64,000 nt of DNA from Ensifer sp. WSM1721 (GTDB lineage: Bacteria > Pseudomonadota > Alphaproteobacteria > Rhizobiales > Rhizobiaceae), in contig NZ_CP165782.1 in assembly GCF_000513895.2 (NCBI RefSeq), positions 2,962,501 to 3,026,500 of the forward strand. The letters are read 5' to 3'. A program made the translations under genes and the position numbers. Below are positions 12,409 through 20,990 of the stretch, one piece after another. The notes under the pieces are model-generated. The model was given only the letters and a program-made list of their open reading frames with translations. It did no database searches and was not told where the DNA came from. The stretch's first letter is position 1. Every line of letters begins with the position of its first letter.

Positions 12409-12902
12409 CAATTCTCGAGCTTCAGCGCATCGTGATCGGCGCCGAGGACCTCGGCGAGCGCTTCGACGACGAGGTTGTGGTCGTCGCGCTGCGGCAATCC
12501 GGAAACGCTGACGGCGCCGATGCAGCCTGTCCCCTTCACGACGATCGGGAAGCTGCCGCCATGGGCGGCAAATTCGGCGTCCGGCAGGCCGAGCTTCGCC
12601 TGCAGGTTCGTCTGCTGGCGTGCGAGATTGAGGCCTGTCGCGTAGCTGCTCCTGAACAGGCGGAAGACCGTATTGCGCTTGCGCCGCACCCAGTTCGGAT
12701 TGTCCGGGGTCGCGCCATCGAGCGCCGCATAGAAGACCTGCATGGAGAAAAGCGTGATGTCGATGACGACGCCGAGCTTGCGCTCGGCGGCCATGCGCCG
12801 AAGCGTCGAGCCGAGCTTCCAGGCCATGTCGAGATCGAACTGCTCGAACTGCAATTGCTGCTCCTGCAGCGCGATCCGTCGCAGATCATTGTCGATATTC
12901 AT
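12408..12902 (-). CDS. UPF0303 / HbpS-like heme-degrading-domain protein
   Basis: A 164-residue protein of the UPF0303 group within the HbpS/GlcG-like fold. It starts at ATG 12902 with GCGGAGG upstream; a longer open frame to 13247 is not used because it runs antisense through the ROK gene. Recognisable blocks are [44 protein letters not shown] and the C-terminal [37 protein letters not shown], the glycine-rich region conserved in this fold. The molecular function in rhizobia is not known to me. It sits between a sugar kinase and a sugar isomerase and overlaps the latter by its stop codon. Confidence 0.88.
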   Translation of the reverse strand: [164 protein letters not shown]

Positions 12903-12984
12903 GATGCCTCCGCTTGTGGTGATCGAATCGGACGAATGAGACGCGGCGGCGGAAAATTCCCCGGCTCTGGCTATTCTTCCTGGA

Positions 12985-13881
12985 CTATTCCTTCCAAAGC
13001 CAGGCGGCGCCGCGCACGCCGGAGCTGTCGCCATGCACCGCCTTGCGAATTGGTGTCTCGAAACTGTCGCCGAACAGGTATTTCGTGATGAGCGCCGGCA
13101 ATTCGCCGTAGATCTCGTCGACATTGGACATGCCTCCGCCGAGCACGAAAACGTCCGGGTCGACCACATTGGTGAGCAGCGCCAGGCTGCGTGCCAGCCG
13201 GTCGACGAACCGCTCATAGACGCCGGTGGCGATCGGATCGCCCGCACGCTTCGCTTCGATGATATCCCGCCCGCGGCGGTTCGTGCCCGTCGTCGTCAGA
13301 TAGTCGAGTTCGAGCCCGGTGCCGCAGGCATACATGTCGAGGCAGCCGAGCTTGCCACACCAGCATTTGTGGCCCGGATATTCGTCTTTCGTCATCCAGG
13401 GCAGCGGATAATGGCCGATCTCGGCGGCGACCCCCTGGTAGCCAGCATGAACCTTCTTGTCGATGGCAAGCCCACCGCCGTGCCCAGTTCCGACGATCAC
13501 CCCGAAGACGACGCGCGCATCCTTGCCGGCACCGTCGACGGCTTCGGAGACCGCGAGGCAATTGGCGTCGTTGGCGAGTCGCACTTGTCTGCCAAGCGCC
13601 GCCTCCAGATCGCGACCAAGCGGCTTGCCGTTGATCAGAACCGCATTGGAATTGCGCACAATTCCGGTACGCGGATTCGGACTCCCAGGAATGCCGATGC
13701 CGATCGACCCCCGCTCGCCGGCCGTCCGTTCGGCCGAGGCCACGAGATCGACCACGGCGCGGATGCAATCGTCATAGCCGCTGGTCGGGGTTGGAACGCG
13801 ATGCCGGGCGCGCGTCTCGCCATCGCGATCGAGCGCGATGACCTCCATTTTCGTGCCGCCCCAGTCAATTCCGATGAACAT
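12985..13881 (-). CDS. ROK-family sugar kinase (fructokinase/glucokinase-like)
   Basis: A 298-residue ATP-dependent hexose kinase. The N-terminal phosphate-binding motif is MFIGIDWGGTKMEVIALD. The catalytic Asp lies in LANDANCLAVSEA, followed by the ROK signature region VIVGTGHGGGLAIDKKVHAGYQGVAAEIGH. The zinc site HKCWCGKLGCLDMY (His plus three Cys) is typical of ROK proteins with sugar kinase activity. It is the first gene of the minus-strand operon leading to the UPF0303 and AGE genes. A fructokinase role (product fructose-6-phosphate) would fit the AGE isomerase next to it. No HTH domain precedes the kinase domain, so it is an enzyme rather than a ROK repressor. Confidence 0.9.
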   Translation of the reverse strand: MFIGIDWGGTKMEVIALDRDGETRARHRVPTPTSGYDDCIRAVVDLVASAERTAGERGSIGIGIPGSPNPRTGIVRNSNAVLINGKPLGRDLEAALGRQVRLANDANCLAVSEAVDGAGKDARVVFGVIVGTGHGGGLAIDKKVHAGYQGVAAEIGHYPLPWMTKDEYPGHKCWCGKLGCLDMYACGTGLELDYLTTTGTNRRGRDIIEAKRAGDPIATGVYERFVDRLARSLALLTNVVDPDVFVLGGGMSNVDEIYGELPALITKYLFGDSFETPIRKAVHGDSSGVRGAAWLWKE

Positions 13882-14034
13882 GTGTGGATCAGGTCTTTAG
13901 GATGGGAGCCGTTTACGAGGACAGCGGCGACGCCTCCTCCGGCGCCGCCCGGCCCTGCTTAGCATTCCCGACATCGATGATGCTAGTCCCCCACTTTGAA
14001 GCGCCCGCAAATTGGCCGCGTCAGCGGAAAAACA

Positions 14035-14064
14035 CTTGGCGAAAGAGCCTCGCTTTTGTATGGG
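14035..14064 (+). promoter_or_regulatory. Probable sigma-70 promoter of tRNA-Arg
   Basis: CTTGGC at 14035-14040 and TATGGG at 14059-14064 are separated by 18 bp, resembling the rhizobial CTTGAC/CTATAT pattern. The -10 hexamer ends 12 bp before the first tRNA base. Weak matches, but the position is right. Confidence 0.4.
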
Positions 14065-14076
14065 TCTATTCCGAGT

Positions 14077-14153
14077 GGTCCCGTAGCTCAGCAGGATAGA
14101 GCATCAGATTCCTAATCTGAGGGTCACGCGTTCGAATCGCGTCGGGATCACCA
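14077..14153 (+). tRNA. tRNA-Arg (anticodon CCT)
   Basis: A 77-nt cloverleaf. The acceptor stem pairs GGTCCCG with CGGGATC (one G-U), the D arm contains AGCTCAGCAGGATAGAGC, and the anticodon stem pairs TCAGA with TCTGA. The loop TTCCTAA gives anticodon CCT (decodes AGG). The T arm is ACGCGTTCGAATCGCGT, and a genomically encoded CCA follows the discriminator A. No integrase or repeated 3' end follows, so it is not occupied by an island in this window. Confidence 0.97.
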
Positions 14154-14166
14154 TTTTCCTGCCGGA

Positions 14167-14889
14167 CTAATCTTTCCTCTCGCACACCACGCCCGGATCC
14201 TCCTCGCCCCTCGTCACATCAAAGAGCGTCGCCTCCTCGCCCTTGGTCCACCAGATATAGCGGCCGCCCGCATAGCGGGCGCCCGATCCGGAAATGACAC
14301 CGGAGGCGACGACGTAGGTGCCGCCGATCGAGAAGGTGACCAGCGACACCGGGCCAGCATTGATATATTCGGCTTCGACCGTCTCGCCGCCGCAGTCGTA
14401 TCGGACCGTTTTTCGATCGACAGCGCTGGCATCGGGGATATGCAATACTACTTCGATACCGGCGCTCGGGGACTTCATTGAGGCGAGGCGCATGACCGGG
14501 GTGCCGTTCGATCTTACGAGCGTCAGCTTCCCGCCTTCGATCTTCCAGCCAAGTTCGGCGCCCAGCGCATTCAGGAATTTCTGCTCCTGATCCATGATCG
14601 CCGGCGCGCATATCATGCGCGTCGCCGCCACGGACCCGAAGGAAATCGTCGCATCCGAGAGGCTGAACGTGCCGGTGAAATTGTTGCAGCCAGCCATGCC
14701 GCCATAGGTGCCGTCCTCGCGGATCTCGAGCGTCGTCCGGAGATCGTCGATCACCCCCCTGCCGCCAATGTCTTCGGCGAGCCATGAGCCAACGAGCTCC
14801 TCCGGCACGTTTTCAGCGGCGACCGTCTGCATCGAGGCGAGCTCGACCAGGACGCAGGCGCAGGAAGCGGCAATCAGAGCCTTGAGCAT
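14167..14889 (-). CDS. Exported META-domain plus MliC-domain protein (putative lysozyme inhibitor)
   Basis: A 240-residue secreted protein with a signal peptide ending near AENVPEEL (about residue 26). Residues about 30-125 form a META/HslJ-like domain (LVGSWLAEDI, then GGMAGCNNFTGTFSL and MICAPAIMDQEQKFLNAL). Residues about 145-238 match the MliC/PliC C-type lysozyme inhibitor fold (VRYDCGGETVEAEY, then GARYAGGRYIWWTKGEEATLF). MliC domains block host lysozyme at the periplasmic or outer-membrane surface. No lipobox Cys directly follows the signal peptide. The start is ATG 14889, with AGGAG 7 bp upstream, rather than an in-frame TTG at 14895. It lies convergent with the tRNA. Confidence 0.85.
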   Translation of the reverse strand: MLKALIAASCACVLVELASMQTVAAENVPEELVGSWLAEDIGGRGVIDDLRTTLEIREDGTYGGMAGCNNFTGTFSLSDATISFGSVAATRMICAPAIMDQEQKFLNALGAELGWKIEGGKLTLVRSNGTPVMRLASMKSPSAGIEVVLHIPDASAVDRKTVRYDCGGETVEAEYINAGPVSLVTFSIGGTYVVASGVISGSGARYAGGRYIWWTKGEEATLFDVTRGEEDPGVVCERKD

Positions 14890-15104
14890 CGGCAACTCCT
14901 GGACTAATCGGCGCGTTCCGCCGCCAATGCCGATGCTAATAAGTCACGATGTCCAAGGCGAGAAGAAAACACCCCGCATGGCCCTCATTCAACAATGGTG
15001 AAAACATGCGATGGAAAGACGGGCCATTCCGCGCTTGTTGCGCGCGGCTTTCGGCTGTAGAGCCTATCTAAATCGTTCAAACGAGAAAAATACGGGATTT
15101 GGCA

Positions 15105-16277
15105 ATGGCATCCGGCGACGAAGGCAAGCGCCGCCTGACGATACTGGGTTCCACCGGGTCGATCGGGACCAATACGCTCGACGTCGTCGAGCGGCTCGGC
15201 GGGCGCGACCGATTTGAAATCGCCGCTCTGACGGGAAACGGCAACATCCCGTTGCTCGCCGAGCAGGCACGCCGCATCGGCGCGGAGCTCGCGGTGACCG
15301 CCGATGAACATCGCTACGGCGAACTCAAGGATGCGCTCGGCGGCAGCGGCATCGAGGTTGCCGCCGGGAGAAGCGGCCTGATCGAGGCGGCCGAACGGGA
15401 TGCCGGCTGGGTGATGGCGGCAATCGTCGGCAATGCGGGGCTCGGCCCCACACTTGCAGCCGCCCGCCGCGGCGCCGATATCGCGCTTGCCAACAAGGAA
15501 TGCCTCGTCTCTGCCGGCAGCCTCTTCCTCGAGACTGTCAAACGAGGCGGCGGCCGGTTGCTTCCCGTCGACAGCGAGCATAACGCGATCTTCCAGGTGC
15601 TGGAAAACGATCAGCGCCATGCGGTCGAGCGGATCATCCTGACGGCCTCGGGCGGCCCGTTCCGCACCAAATCGCTGGACGAGATGCGGCATGTGACGGC
15701 CGACATCGCCCGCGCCCACCCCAACTGGTCGATGGGCCTCAAAATCTCGATCGACAGTGCCTCGATGTTCAACAAGGCGCTGGAGATGATCGAGGCACGG
15801 CATCTCTTCGGCCTCGAGCCTAGCCAGATCGAAGTGATCGTCCATCCGCAATCGGTGATCCATTCGATGGTCGGCTACACCGATGGCTCGGTGCTCGCCC
15901 AGCTAGGCTGCCCCGATATGCGCACGGCGATCGGCTATGCGCTTTCCTATCCGAAGCGTTGCGAGCTGCCGGTCGAGCGGCTCGATTTCGCCAAGCTTGC
16001 GCGGCTCGATTTCGAAGCGCCGGACGAACTCCGCTTTCCGGCGCTGAAACTCGCGCGCCGCGCAATGGAAGCCGGCGGCGTCCAGGGTGCGGTGTTGAAC
16101 GGCGCCAAGGAGACCGCGCTGGAAGCCTTCATCAAGGGCCGGGTCGGCTTCCTGGCGATGGCGGAGATCGTCGAAAAGGTGATGGACAGGCTCGCCGACC
16201 TGCCGGCGGCCGGTAGCATGGACGACGTGTTTGCGGCGGACGAAAAAGCCCGGCGGGCGGCCGCCGGGCTGATCTAG
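15105..16277 (+). CDS. dxr: 1-deoxy-D-xylulose 5-phosphate reductoisomerase
   Basis: A 390-residue enzyme of the MEP isoprenoid pathway. It rearranges and reduces DXP to 2-C-methyl-D-erythritol 4-phosphate with NADPH. The nucleotide-binding motif LGSTGSIGTNTLDVV lies at about residues 14-28. The segment ANKECLVSAG precedes the metal-binding VDSEHNAIFQ (Asp and Glu ligands), and the substrate loop SASMFNKALEMIEA follows. Length and blocks are those of a complete DXR. The ATG at 15105, with GGGA 7 bp upstream, is chosen over an in-frame TTG at 15099. The last codons also encode the hemA terminator on the opposite strand. It stands alone here, away from uppS/cdsA/bamA, the usual dxr neighbours in many proteobacteria. 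Confidence 0.95.
   Translation: MASGDEGKRRLTILGSTGSIGTNTLDVVERLGGRDRFEIAALTGNGNIPLLAEQARRIGAELAVTADEHRYGELKDALGGSGIEVAAGRSGLIEAAERDAGWVMAAIVGNAGLGPTLAAARRGADIALANKECLVSAGSLFLETVKRGGGRLLPVDSEHNAIFQVLENDQRHAVERIILTASGGPFRTKSLDEMRHVTADIARAHPNWSMGLKISIDSASMFNKALEMIEARHLFGLEPSQIEVIVHPQSVIHSMVGYTDGSVLAQLGCPDMRTAIGYALSYPKRCELPVERLDFAKLARLDFEAPDELRFPALKLARRAMEAGGVQGAVLNGAKETALEAFIKGRVGFLAMAEIVEKVMDRLADLPAAGSMDDVFAADEKARRAAAGLI
16243..16270 (-). terminator. hemA intrinsic terminator located inside the 3' end of dxr
   Basis: On the minus strand the sequence is AGCCCGGCGG, loop CCGC, CCGCCGGGCT with a 10-bp perfect stem, then a run of five T (16247-16243). It starts 29 bp after the hemA stop at 16300. 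The same bases encode the last residues of Dxr (KARRAAAG) on the plus strand. Confidence 0.85.
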
Positions 16278-16299
16278 CAGAGCATCGGTCGGCCGAAAC

Positions 16300-17514
16300 T
16301 TACGCGACCGCTCTCGCCAACGCGCAACGCGACCAGAGCGAATGGAGCGCGCCGACCAGATGGTCGATGTCGGCGTCCGAATGCATCGGCGTCGGCGTGA
16401 TGCGCAGGCGCTCGGTCTTCTTCGGCACCGTCGGATAATTGATCGGCTGGACATAGACGCCGAAATTGTCGAGCAGGAGGTCGGAAAGCCACTTGCACTT
16501 GGCCGCGTCACCGACCATCACCGGTACGATATGGCTCGGATTGACCATGTGCGGAATGCCGCGCTGATCGAGCAGAGAGCGCAGGCGCCGCACCCGCTCC
16601 TGGTGCGCGAAGCGTTCGACCTGGCTTTTCTTCAGGTGCCGGATCGAAGCCAGCGCACCGGCGGCGAGCGCCGGCGGCAGCGCGGTCGTGAAGATGAATC
16701 CCGAGGCGAAGGAGCGGATGAAATCGCAAAGCGCCGCCGAGCCGGTGATATAGCCGCCCATAACACCGAAGGCCTTGCCGAGCGTACCCTCGATCACCGT
16801 CAGACGGTGCATAAGCCCTTCGCGCTCGGCAATGCCGCCGCCGCGCGGGCCGTACATGCCGACCGCATGCACCTCGTCGAGATAGGTCATCGCGCCGTAT
16901 TTGTCGGCGAGATCGCAGAACTCCTTGATCGGCGCGATGTCGCCATCCATCGAATAGACGGACTCGAAAGCGATGATTTTCGGCGCTCGCGGATCGGCAG
17001 CCGCAAGCTTCGCCTCCAAGTCGGCCACCGAATTGTGTTTGAAGATGACACGCTCGCATTTCGAATGACGGATGCCCTCGATCATCGAAGCGTGATTCCC
17101 GGCATCCGAGAAGACGATGACGCCGGGAATCTTCGAACAGAGCGTTCCGAGCGCGGCCCAGTTGGAGACGTAGCCGGAGGTAAACAGAAGCGCCGATTCC
17201 TTGCCGTGCAGGTCGGCAAGCTCGCGCTCGAGCAGAACGTGGTAGTGATTGGTGCCGGAGATGTTGCGGGTTCCGCCGGCACCGGCGCCGCATTCGTCGA
17301 TCGCCCGCTTCATCGCTTCGGTGACGATCGGAGACTGGCCCATTCCGAGATAGTCGTTCGAGCACCAGACGGTGACTTCTTGGGTGCCTTCAGCGGTGTA
17401 GCGCGTCGCCTTCGGGAAATCACCGCGGTGACGGGCGAGCTCGGCGAAAACCCGGTAGCGGCCTTCCTGATGCAGCCCGTCCAGCTCGTTCTTGAAGAAA
17501 CTCTCGAAATCCAT
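16300..17514 (-). CDS. hemA: 5-aminolevulinate synthase
   Basis: A 404-residue PLP enzyme that condenses glycine and succinyl-CoA to 5-aminolevulinate, the first step of heme synthesis by the C4 route used in Alphaproteobacteria. It begins [23 protein letters not shown]. The substrate-binding block [13 protein letters not shown], the PLP region [17 protein letters not shown], and the Schiff-base lysine in [14 protein letters not shown] (about residue 247) are all present. The ATG at 17514 has GGAG 6 bp upstream; the longer frame to 17550 is rejected. A terminator follows inside dxr. A FixK/Fnr-like box is 141 bp upstream, suggesting control by oxygen; heme demand in microaerobic cells makes this plausible. 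Confidence 0.96.
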   Translation of the reverse strand: MDFESFFKNELDGLHQEGRYRVFAELARHRGDFPKATRYTAEGTQEVTVWCSNDYLGMGQSPIVTEAMKRAIDECGAGAGGTRNISGTNHYHVLLERELADLHGKESALLFTSGYVSNWAALGTLCSKIPGVIVFSDAGNHASMIEGIRHSKCERVIFKHNSVADLEAKLAAADPRAPKIIAFESVYSMDGDIAPIKEFCDLADKYGAMTYLDEVHAVGMYGPRGGGIAEREGLMHRLTVIEGTLGKAFGVMGGYITGSAALCDFIRSFASGFIFTTALPPALAAGALASIRHLKKSQVERFAHQERVRRLRSLLDQRGIPHMVNPSHIVPVMVGDAAKCKWLSDLLLDNFGVYVQPINYPTVPKKTERLRITPTPMHSDADIDHLVGALHSLWSRCALARAVA

Positions 17515-17654
17515 CATCAACTCCAGTGCCTTGCCGCCTTGTTCCTTCAAAGCGATCCGGGGGTCAACCCCGCAAAGACGCCGACGCCTGCGGCAAAAGG
17601 CCCCTTACTTTTGAACTATTCCAAAACAGCTAGCGCAACTCAATCCCTTCAACT

Positions 17655-17668
17655 TTGATCGAAGTCAA
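17655..17668. promoter_or_regulatory. FixK/Fnr-like anaerobox upstream of hemA
   Basis: TTGAT-CGAA-GTCAA matches the TTGAT-N4-ATCAA consensus at nine of ten conserved positions. It lies 141 bp upstream of the hemA ATG, in the gap between hemA and the end of the cox operon. No other anaerobox was noticed in the window. Confidence 0.45.
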
Positions 17669-17682
17669 GCAATTGTGACAAA

Positions 17683-17706
17683 GGGCGGCCGCGGCCGCCC
17701 CCTTTT
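17683..17706. terminator. Hairpin between coxM and hemA, probable terminator
   Basis: GGGCGGCC (17683-17690) pairs with GGCCGCCC (17693-17700). It is flanked by CCTTTT on the plus side and by TTTGT on the minus side. For the minus-strand cox operon it lies 29 bp past the coxM stop, followed by only three T, so it is a moderate terminator. Confidence 0.5.
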
Positions 17707-17728
17707 CAATACTTAAGTAGCCTCCTCT

Positions 17729-18526
17729 TCAGGCCGCGGCCACCGCGCGTTTCGTCATCACTTTGACGAGGTTGGCGCGATAGGCAGCACTCGCATGCAG
17801 ATCAGAGAGCAGATCGGCAGCCTCGATCGTGACGTTTGCGACGGCATCCGGGGCCCAATTGGCGGAAAGCGCCGCCTCAAGACCCGGGTGGCGGAAGACG
17901 CCGTCCGAGCCGGCCCCGGTCACGGCGACCCGAACATCGCCATTGTCACGGCTGACGACGAAAACGCCGGTCATGGCGTAGCGCGAGGCGGGGTTGGGAA
18001 ACTTCTGGTAGGCCGCCCTGGCCGGCGCCTCGAAGCGGACCGCTGTGATGATCTCGCCCTCCTCGAGCGCCGTTTCGAACAGTCCGATGAAGAAGTCGCC
18101 GGCGCTGATCTCGCGCCGGTCGGTGACGATCACCGCGTCGAGCGCGAGCATCGCCGCCGGATAGTCGGCCGCCGGATCGTTGTTGGCGATGGAGCCGCCG
18201 AGCGTGCCCATGTGGCGAACATGCGGGTCGCCGATATGAGCGGCGAGCCTGCAAATGGCCGGACAGACGGCCGCGAGCGCGGCAGAGGTTGCAACCTCCT
18301 CATGCGTACTCCCAGCACCGATCCTGACCGACCGGCCATCGACCGTGATACCCTTCATCTCCGCGATGTGCCTGAGATCGACGAGATCGCTCGGCGCCGC
18401 CAGCCGCTGCTTCATGGTGGGAATGAGCGTCATGCCGCCGGAGAGATATTTGCCCTCCTCCGCCGCCGCCATCATGTTCACCGCCTCGTCGATCGACGAG
18501 GCCCTATGATAGTTGGTGTCGTACAT
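17729..18526 (-). CDS. coxM: CO dehydrogenase/xanthine dehydrogenase-family FAD-binding subunit (CoxM-like)
   Basis: A 265-residue medium subunit of a molybdenum hydroxylase. It passes electrons from the iron-sulfur subunit to an acceptor via FAD. The FAD pyrophosphate-binding motifs are AEEGKYLSGGMTLIP (about residues 22-36) and HMGTLGGSIANNDPAADYP (about residues 104-122), both canonical for the CutM/CoxM family, and the C-terminal CO_deh_flav_C-like region follows. GGGAGGA precedes the ATG. It is the last gene of the minus-strand coxS-coxL-coxM order, 15 bp after coxL. The symbol describes the family; CO as substrate is not shown. Confidence 0.9.
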   Translation of the reverse strand: MYDTNYHRASSIDEAVNMMAAAEEGKYLSGGMTLIPTMKQRLAAPSDLVDLRHIAEMKGITVDGRSVRIGAGSTHEEVATSAALAAVCPAICRLAAHIGDPHVRHMGTLGGSIANNDPAADYPAAMLALDAVIVTDRREISAGDFFIGLFETALEEGEIITAVRFEAPARAAYQKFPNPASRYAMTGVFVVSRDNGDVRVAVTGAGSDGVFRHPGLEAALSANWAPDAVANVTIEAADLLSDLHASAAYRANLVKVMTKRAVAAA

Positions 18527-18541
18527 CTCTCGTCCTCCCGA

Positions 18542-20887
18542 TCAATGGGCGGCATGCGCCGCGGCCCAGACCTTCTGCGGCGTCGCGGGCATCGTGACCT
18601 CGTTGTTACCGATCGCGTCGGTGATCGCATTGATCAGCGCCGGCGGCGAACCGATCGCTCCCGCCTCGCCGCAACCCTTGACGCCGAGTGGGTTGCCCGG
18701 ACAGGGCGTGTTCGAGGTGGTCACCGTGAAGGACGGCAGGTCGTCCGCGCGCGGCATGGCATAATCCATGTAGCTCGCTGTCAGCAGTTGACCGCTGTCA
18801 TCATAATGGACCCCCTCGAGCAGCGCCTGGCCAATGCCCTGTGCCAAGCCGCCATGCACCTGGCCCTCGACGATCATCGGGTTGATGATGTTGCCGAAAT
18901 CGTCCGCCGCCACGAACTGGACGATCTTCGTCTGGCCGGTTTCCGGATCGACCTCCACCTCGCAGATGTGGCAGCCGGCCGGGAAGGTGAAGTTGCTCGG
19001 ATCGTAGAAGGCGCTTTCCTTGAGCCCCGGTTCCATGCCGGAAGGCAGATTGTGCGCGGTGTAGGAGGCAAGCGCCACCTGGGACCAGGGCACCGACTTG
19101 TCGGTGCCGGCGACCTTGAGCGCACCGTCTTCGATGACGACGTCGCGCTCGTCGGCCTCCATCAAGTGGGCCGCTACCTTCTTCGCCTTGGCTTCGACCT
19201 TGTCGAGCGCCTTGGCGAGCGCCGACATGCCAACGGCGCCGGAGCGCGAACCATAGGTGCCCATGCCCATCTGTACCTTGTCCGTGTCGCCATGGACGAT
19301 GTTGACACTGTCGATCGGCACGCCGAAGCGCTCCGCGACGAGCTGGGCGAAGGTGGTTTCATGCCCCTGGCCATGGCTGTGCGATCCGGTCATCACCTCA
19401 ATCGTGCCGACCGCATTCACCCTGACCTCGGCCGATTCCCACAGGCCGACGCCGGCGCCGAGCGAACCGACCGCGGCCGAAGGCGCGAGCCCGCAGGCCT
19501 CGATATAGCAACTCATGCCGATGCCGCGCTTCATCCCGCGCCGCTCCGCCTCGGCCCTTCGCGCCGCAAAGCCGTTCCAGTCGGCGGCCTCCATCGCCGC
19601 GTTGAGCGAGGCTTCGTAGTCGCCGGCGTCGTAATTCATGATCACCGGCGTCTGATGCGGGAAGGTGCGGATGAAATTGACACGCCTGAGTTCGCCCGGC
19701 GGAAGGCCGAGTTCGCGCGCCGCCGTCTCGATTGTCCGCTCCAGGACATAGGTCGCCTCGGGGCGCCCGGCGCCGCGATAGGCATCGACCGGAGCGGTAT
19801 TGGTGTAGACGGTACGAACATTGGCGTGGATCGCCGGGATCGCGTACTGCCCCGAGAGAAGCGTCGCATAGAGATAAGTCGGCACGCATGAGGAGAAAAG
19901 CGACATATAGGCGCCGAGATTGGCGATCGTGTCTACCTTTAGCGCGGTGATCCGGTTGTTGCCGTCGAAGGCCATCTTGACCGTCGATACATGATCGCGG
20001 CCATGCGCATCGGTCAGGAAGGCTTCGGTGCGGTCTGCGGTCCATTTCACCGGCACGCCGGTGCGTTTCGAGGCCCAGAGGCAGACGATCTCCTCCGGAT
20101 AGATATAGATCTTGGAGCCGAAGCCGCCGCCGACATCCGGGGCGATCACCCGCAGTTTGTTCTCCGGCGCGACATTGTAGAAGGCGCTCATCACCAGCCG
20201 CGCCAGATGCGGATTCTGGCTGGTGGTGTAGCAGGTATAGTGATCGTCGCCGGCATCGTAGATCCCGAGCGTGGCGCGCGGTTCGATGGCGTTCGGCGAC
20301 AGGCGGTTGTTGACGATCTTCATCTCGGTCACATGCGCCGCCGCGGCGATCGCCCGGTCGACCGCTGCCGCATCGCCGAGCTCCCAATCGAAGATCAGGT
20401 TGTTCGGCGCCTCGGGATGGATCTGCGGCTGGCCGCCGCCAAGCGCCTCCACCGGATCGGTGACCACCGGCAAGGGCTCGTAGTCGACCACCACCGCTTC
20501 CGCCGCGTCCCGCGCTTCGGCAACGCTGTCGGCGACGACGATCGCAACCGCATCACCCACATAGCGCACCGTCTTGTCGGCGAGTGGGCGCCAGGCACCC
20601 ATCTTCATCGGCGAGCCGTCCTTCGAATGGATCATCCAGCCGCAGATCAGATTGCCGATTCCGTCGGCCAGCAATTGCTTGCCGTCGAGCACGTCGATAA
20701 CGCCCGGCATGGTCTTCGCAGCCGTCGCATCGATGCTTTTGATGGTCGCATGCGCGTGGGGACTGCGCACGAAGACCGCGAATTTCATGCCCGGAACGCT
20801 CATATCGTCCGTGTAGCGCCCCTTGCCGGTCAGGAAGCGCCTGTCTTCCTTGCGCGCCACCCGCGCGCCGATTCCGTCAACGCCCAT
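18542..20887 (-). CDS. coxL: Molybdopterin-binding large subunit, form II CO dehydrogenase-like
   Basis: A 781-residue catalytic subunit carrying the molybdopterin cytosine dinucleotide cofactor. The active-site loop reads AYRGAGR (about residues 366-372), the form II signature; form I CO dehydrogenases carry AYXCSFR with an active-site Cys. The catalytic Glu is in GCGEAGAIG near residue 740. Other blocks are GVGARVARKEDRRFLTGKG at the N-terminus and GGGFGSK around residue 250. Form II enzymes act on several substrates and only some oxidise CO. No coxD/E/F/G maturation genes are within the window, which adds doubt about true CO oxidation. GGGAGGAGATAGG precedes the ATG. Confidence 0.92.
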   Translation of the reverse strand: MGVDGIGARVARKEDRRFLTGKGRYTDDMSVPGMKFAVFVRSPHAHATIKSIDATAAKTMPGVIDVLDGKQLLADGIGNLICGWMIHSKDGSPMKMGAWRPLADKTVRYVGDAVAIVVADSVAEARDAAEAVVVDYEPLPVVTDPVEALGGGQPQIHPEAPNNLIFDWELGDAAAVDRAIAAAAHVTEMKIVNNRLSPNAIEPRATLGIYDAGDDHYTCYTTSQNPHLARLVMSAFYNVAPENKLRVIAPDVGGGFGSKIYIYPEEIVCLWASKRTGVPVKWTADRTEAFLTDAHGRDHVSTVKMAFDGNNRITALKVDTIANLGAYMSLFSSCVPTYLYATLLSGQYAIPAIHANVRTVYTNTAPVDAYRGAGRPEATYVLERTIETAARELGLPPGELRRVNFIRTFPHQTPVIMNYDAGDYEASLNAAMEAADWNGFAARRAEAERRGMKRGIGMSCYIEACGLAPSAAVGSLGAGVGLWESAEVRVNAVGTIEVMTGSHSHGQGHETTFAQLVAERFGVPIDSVNIVHGDTDKVQMGMGTYGSRSGAVGMSALAKALDKVEAKAKKVAAHLMEADERDVVIEDGALKVAGTDKSVPWSQVALASYTAHNLPSGMEPGLKESAFYDPSNFTFPAGCHICEVEVDPETGQTKIVQFVAADDFGNIINPMIVEGQVHGGLAQGIGQALLEGVHYDDSGQLLTASYMDYAMPRADDLPSFTVTTSNTPCPGNPLGVKGCGEAGAIGSPPALINAITDAIGNNEVTMPATPQKVWAAAHAAH

Positions 20888-20990
20888 TGCCTATCTCCTC
20901 CCGAGACATTCAGCGAAGTCCTGCGATGAATTTGCGTCCGAGCGGGGCGAGGAAAACTGCTCGCGATTTTCTGCCCGGATCCCGCTCTCG

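Noticed and set aside
13884..14099. 71-codon plus-strand frame running into tRNA-Arg
   Set aside because: It overlaps the tRNA and its promoter and has no ribosome binding site or recognisable sequence.
14077..14160. Genomic island at tRNA-Arg
   Set aside because: No integrase, no repeated tRNA 3' end downstream, and flanking genes look chromosomal.
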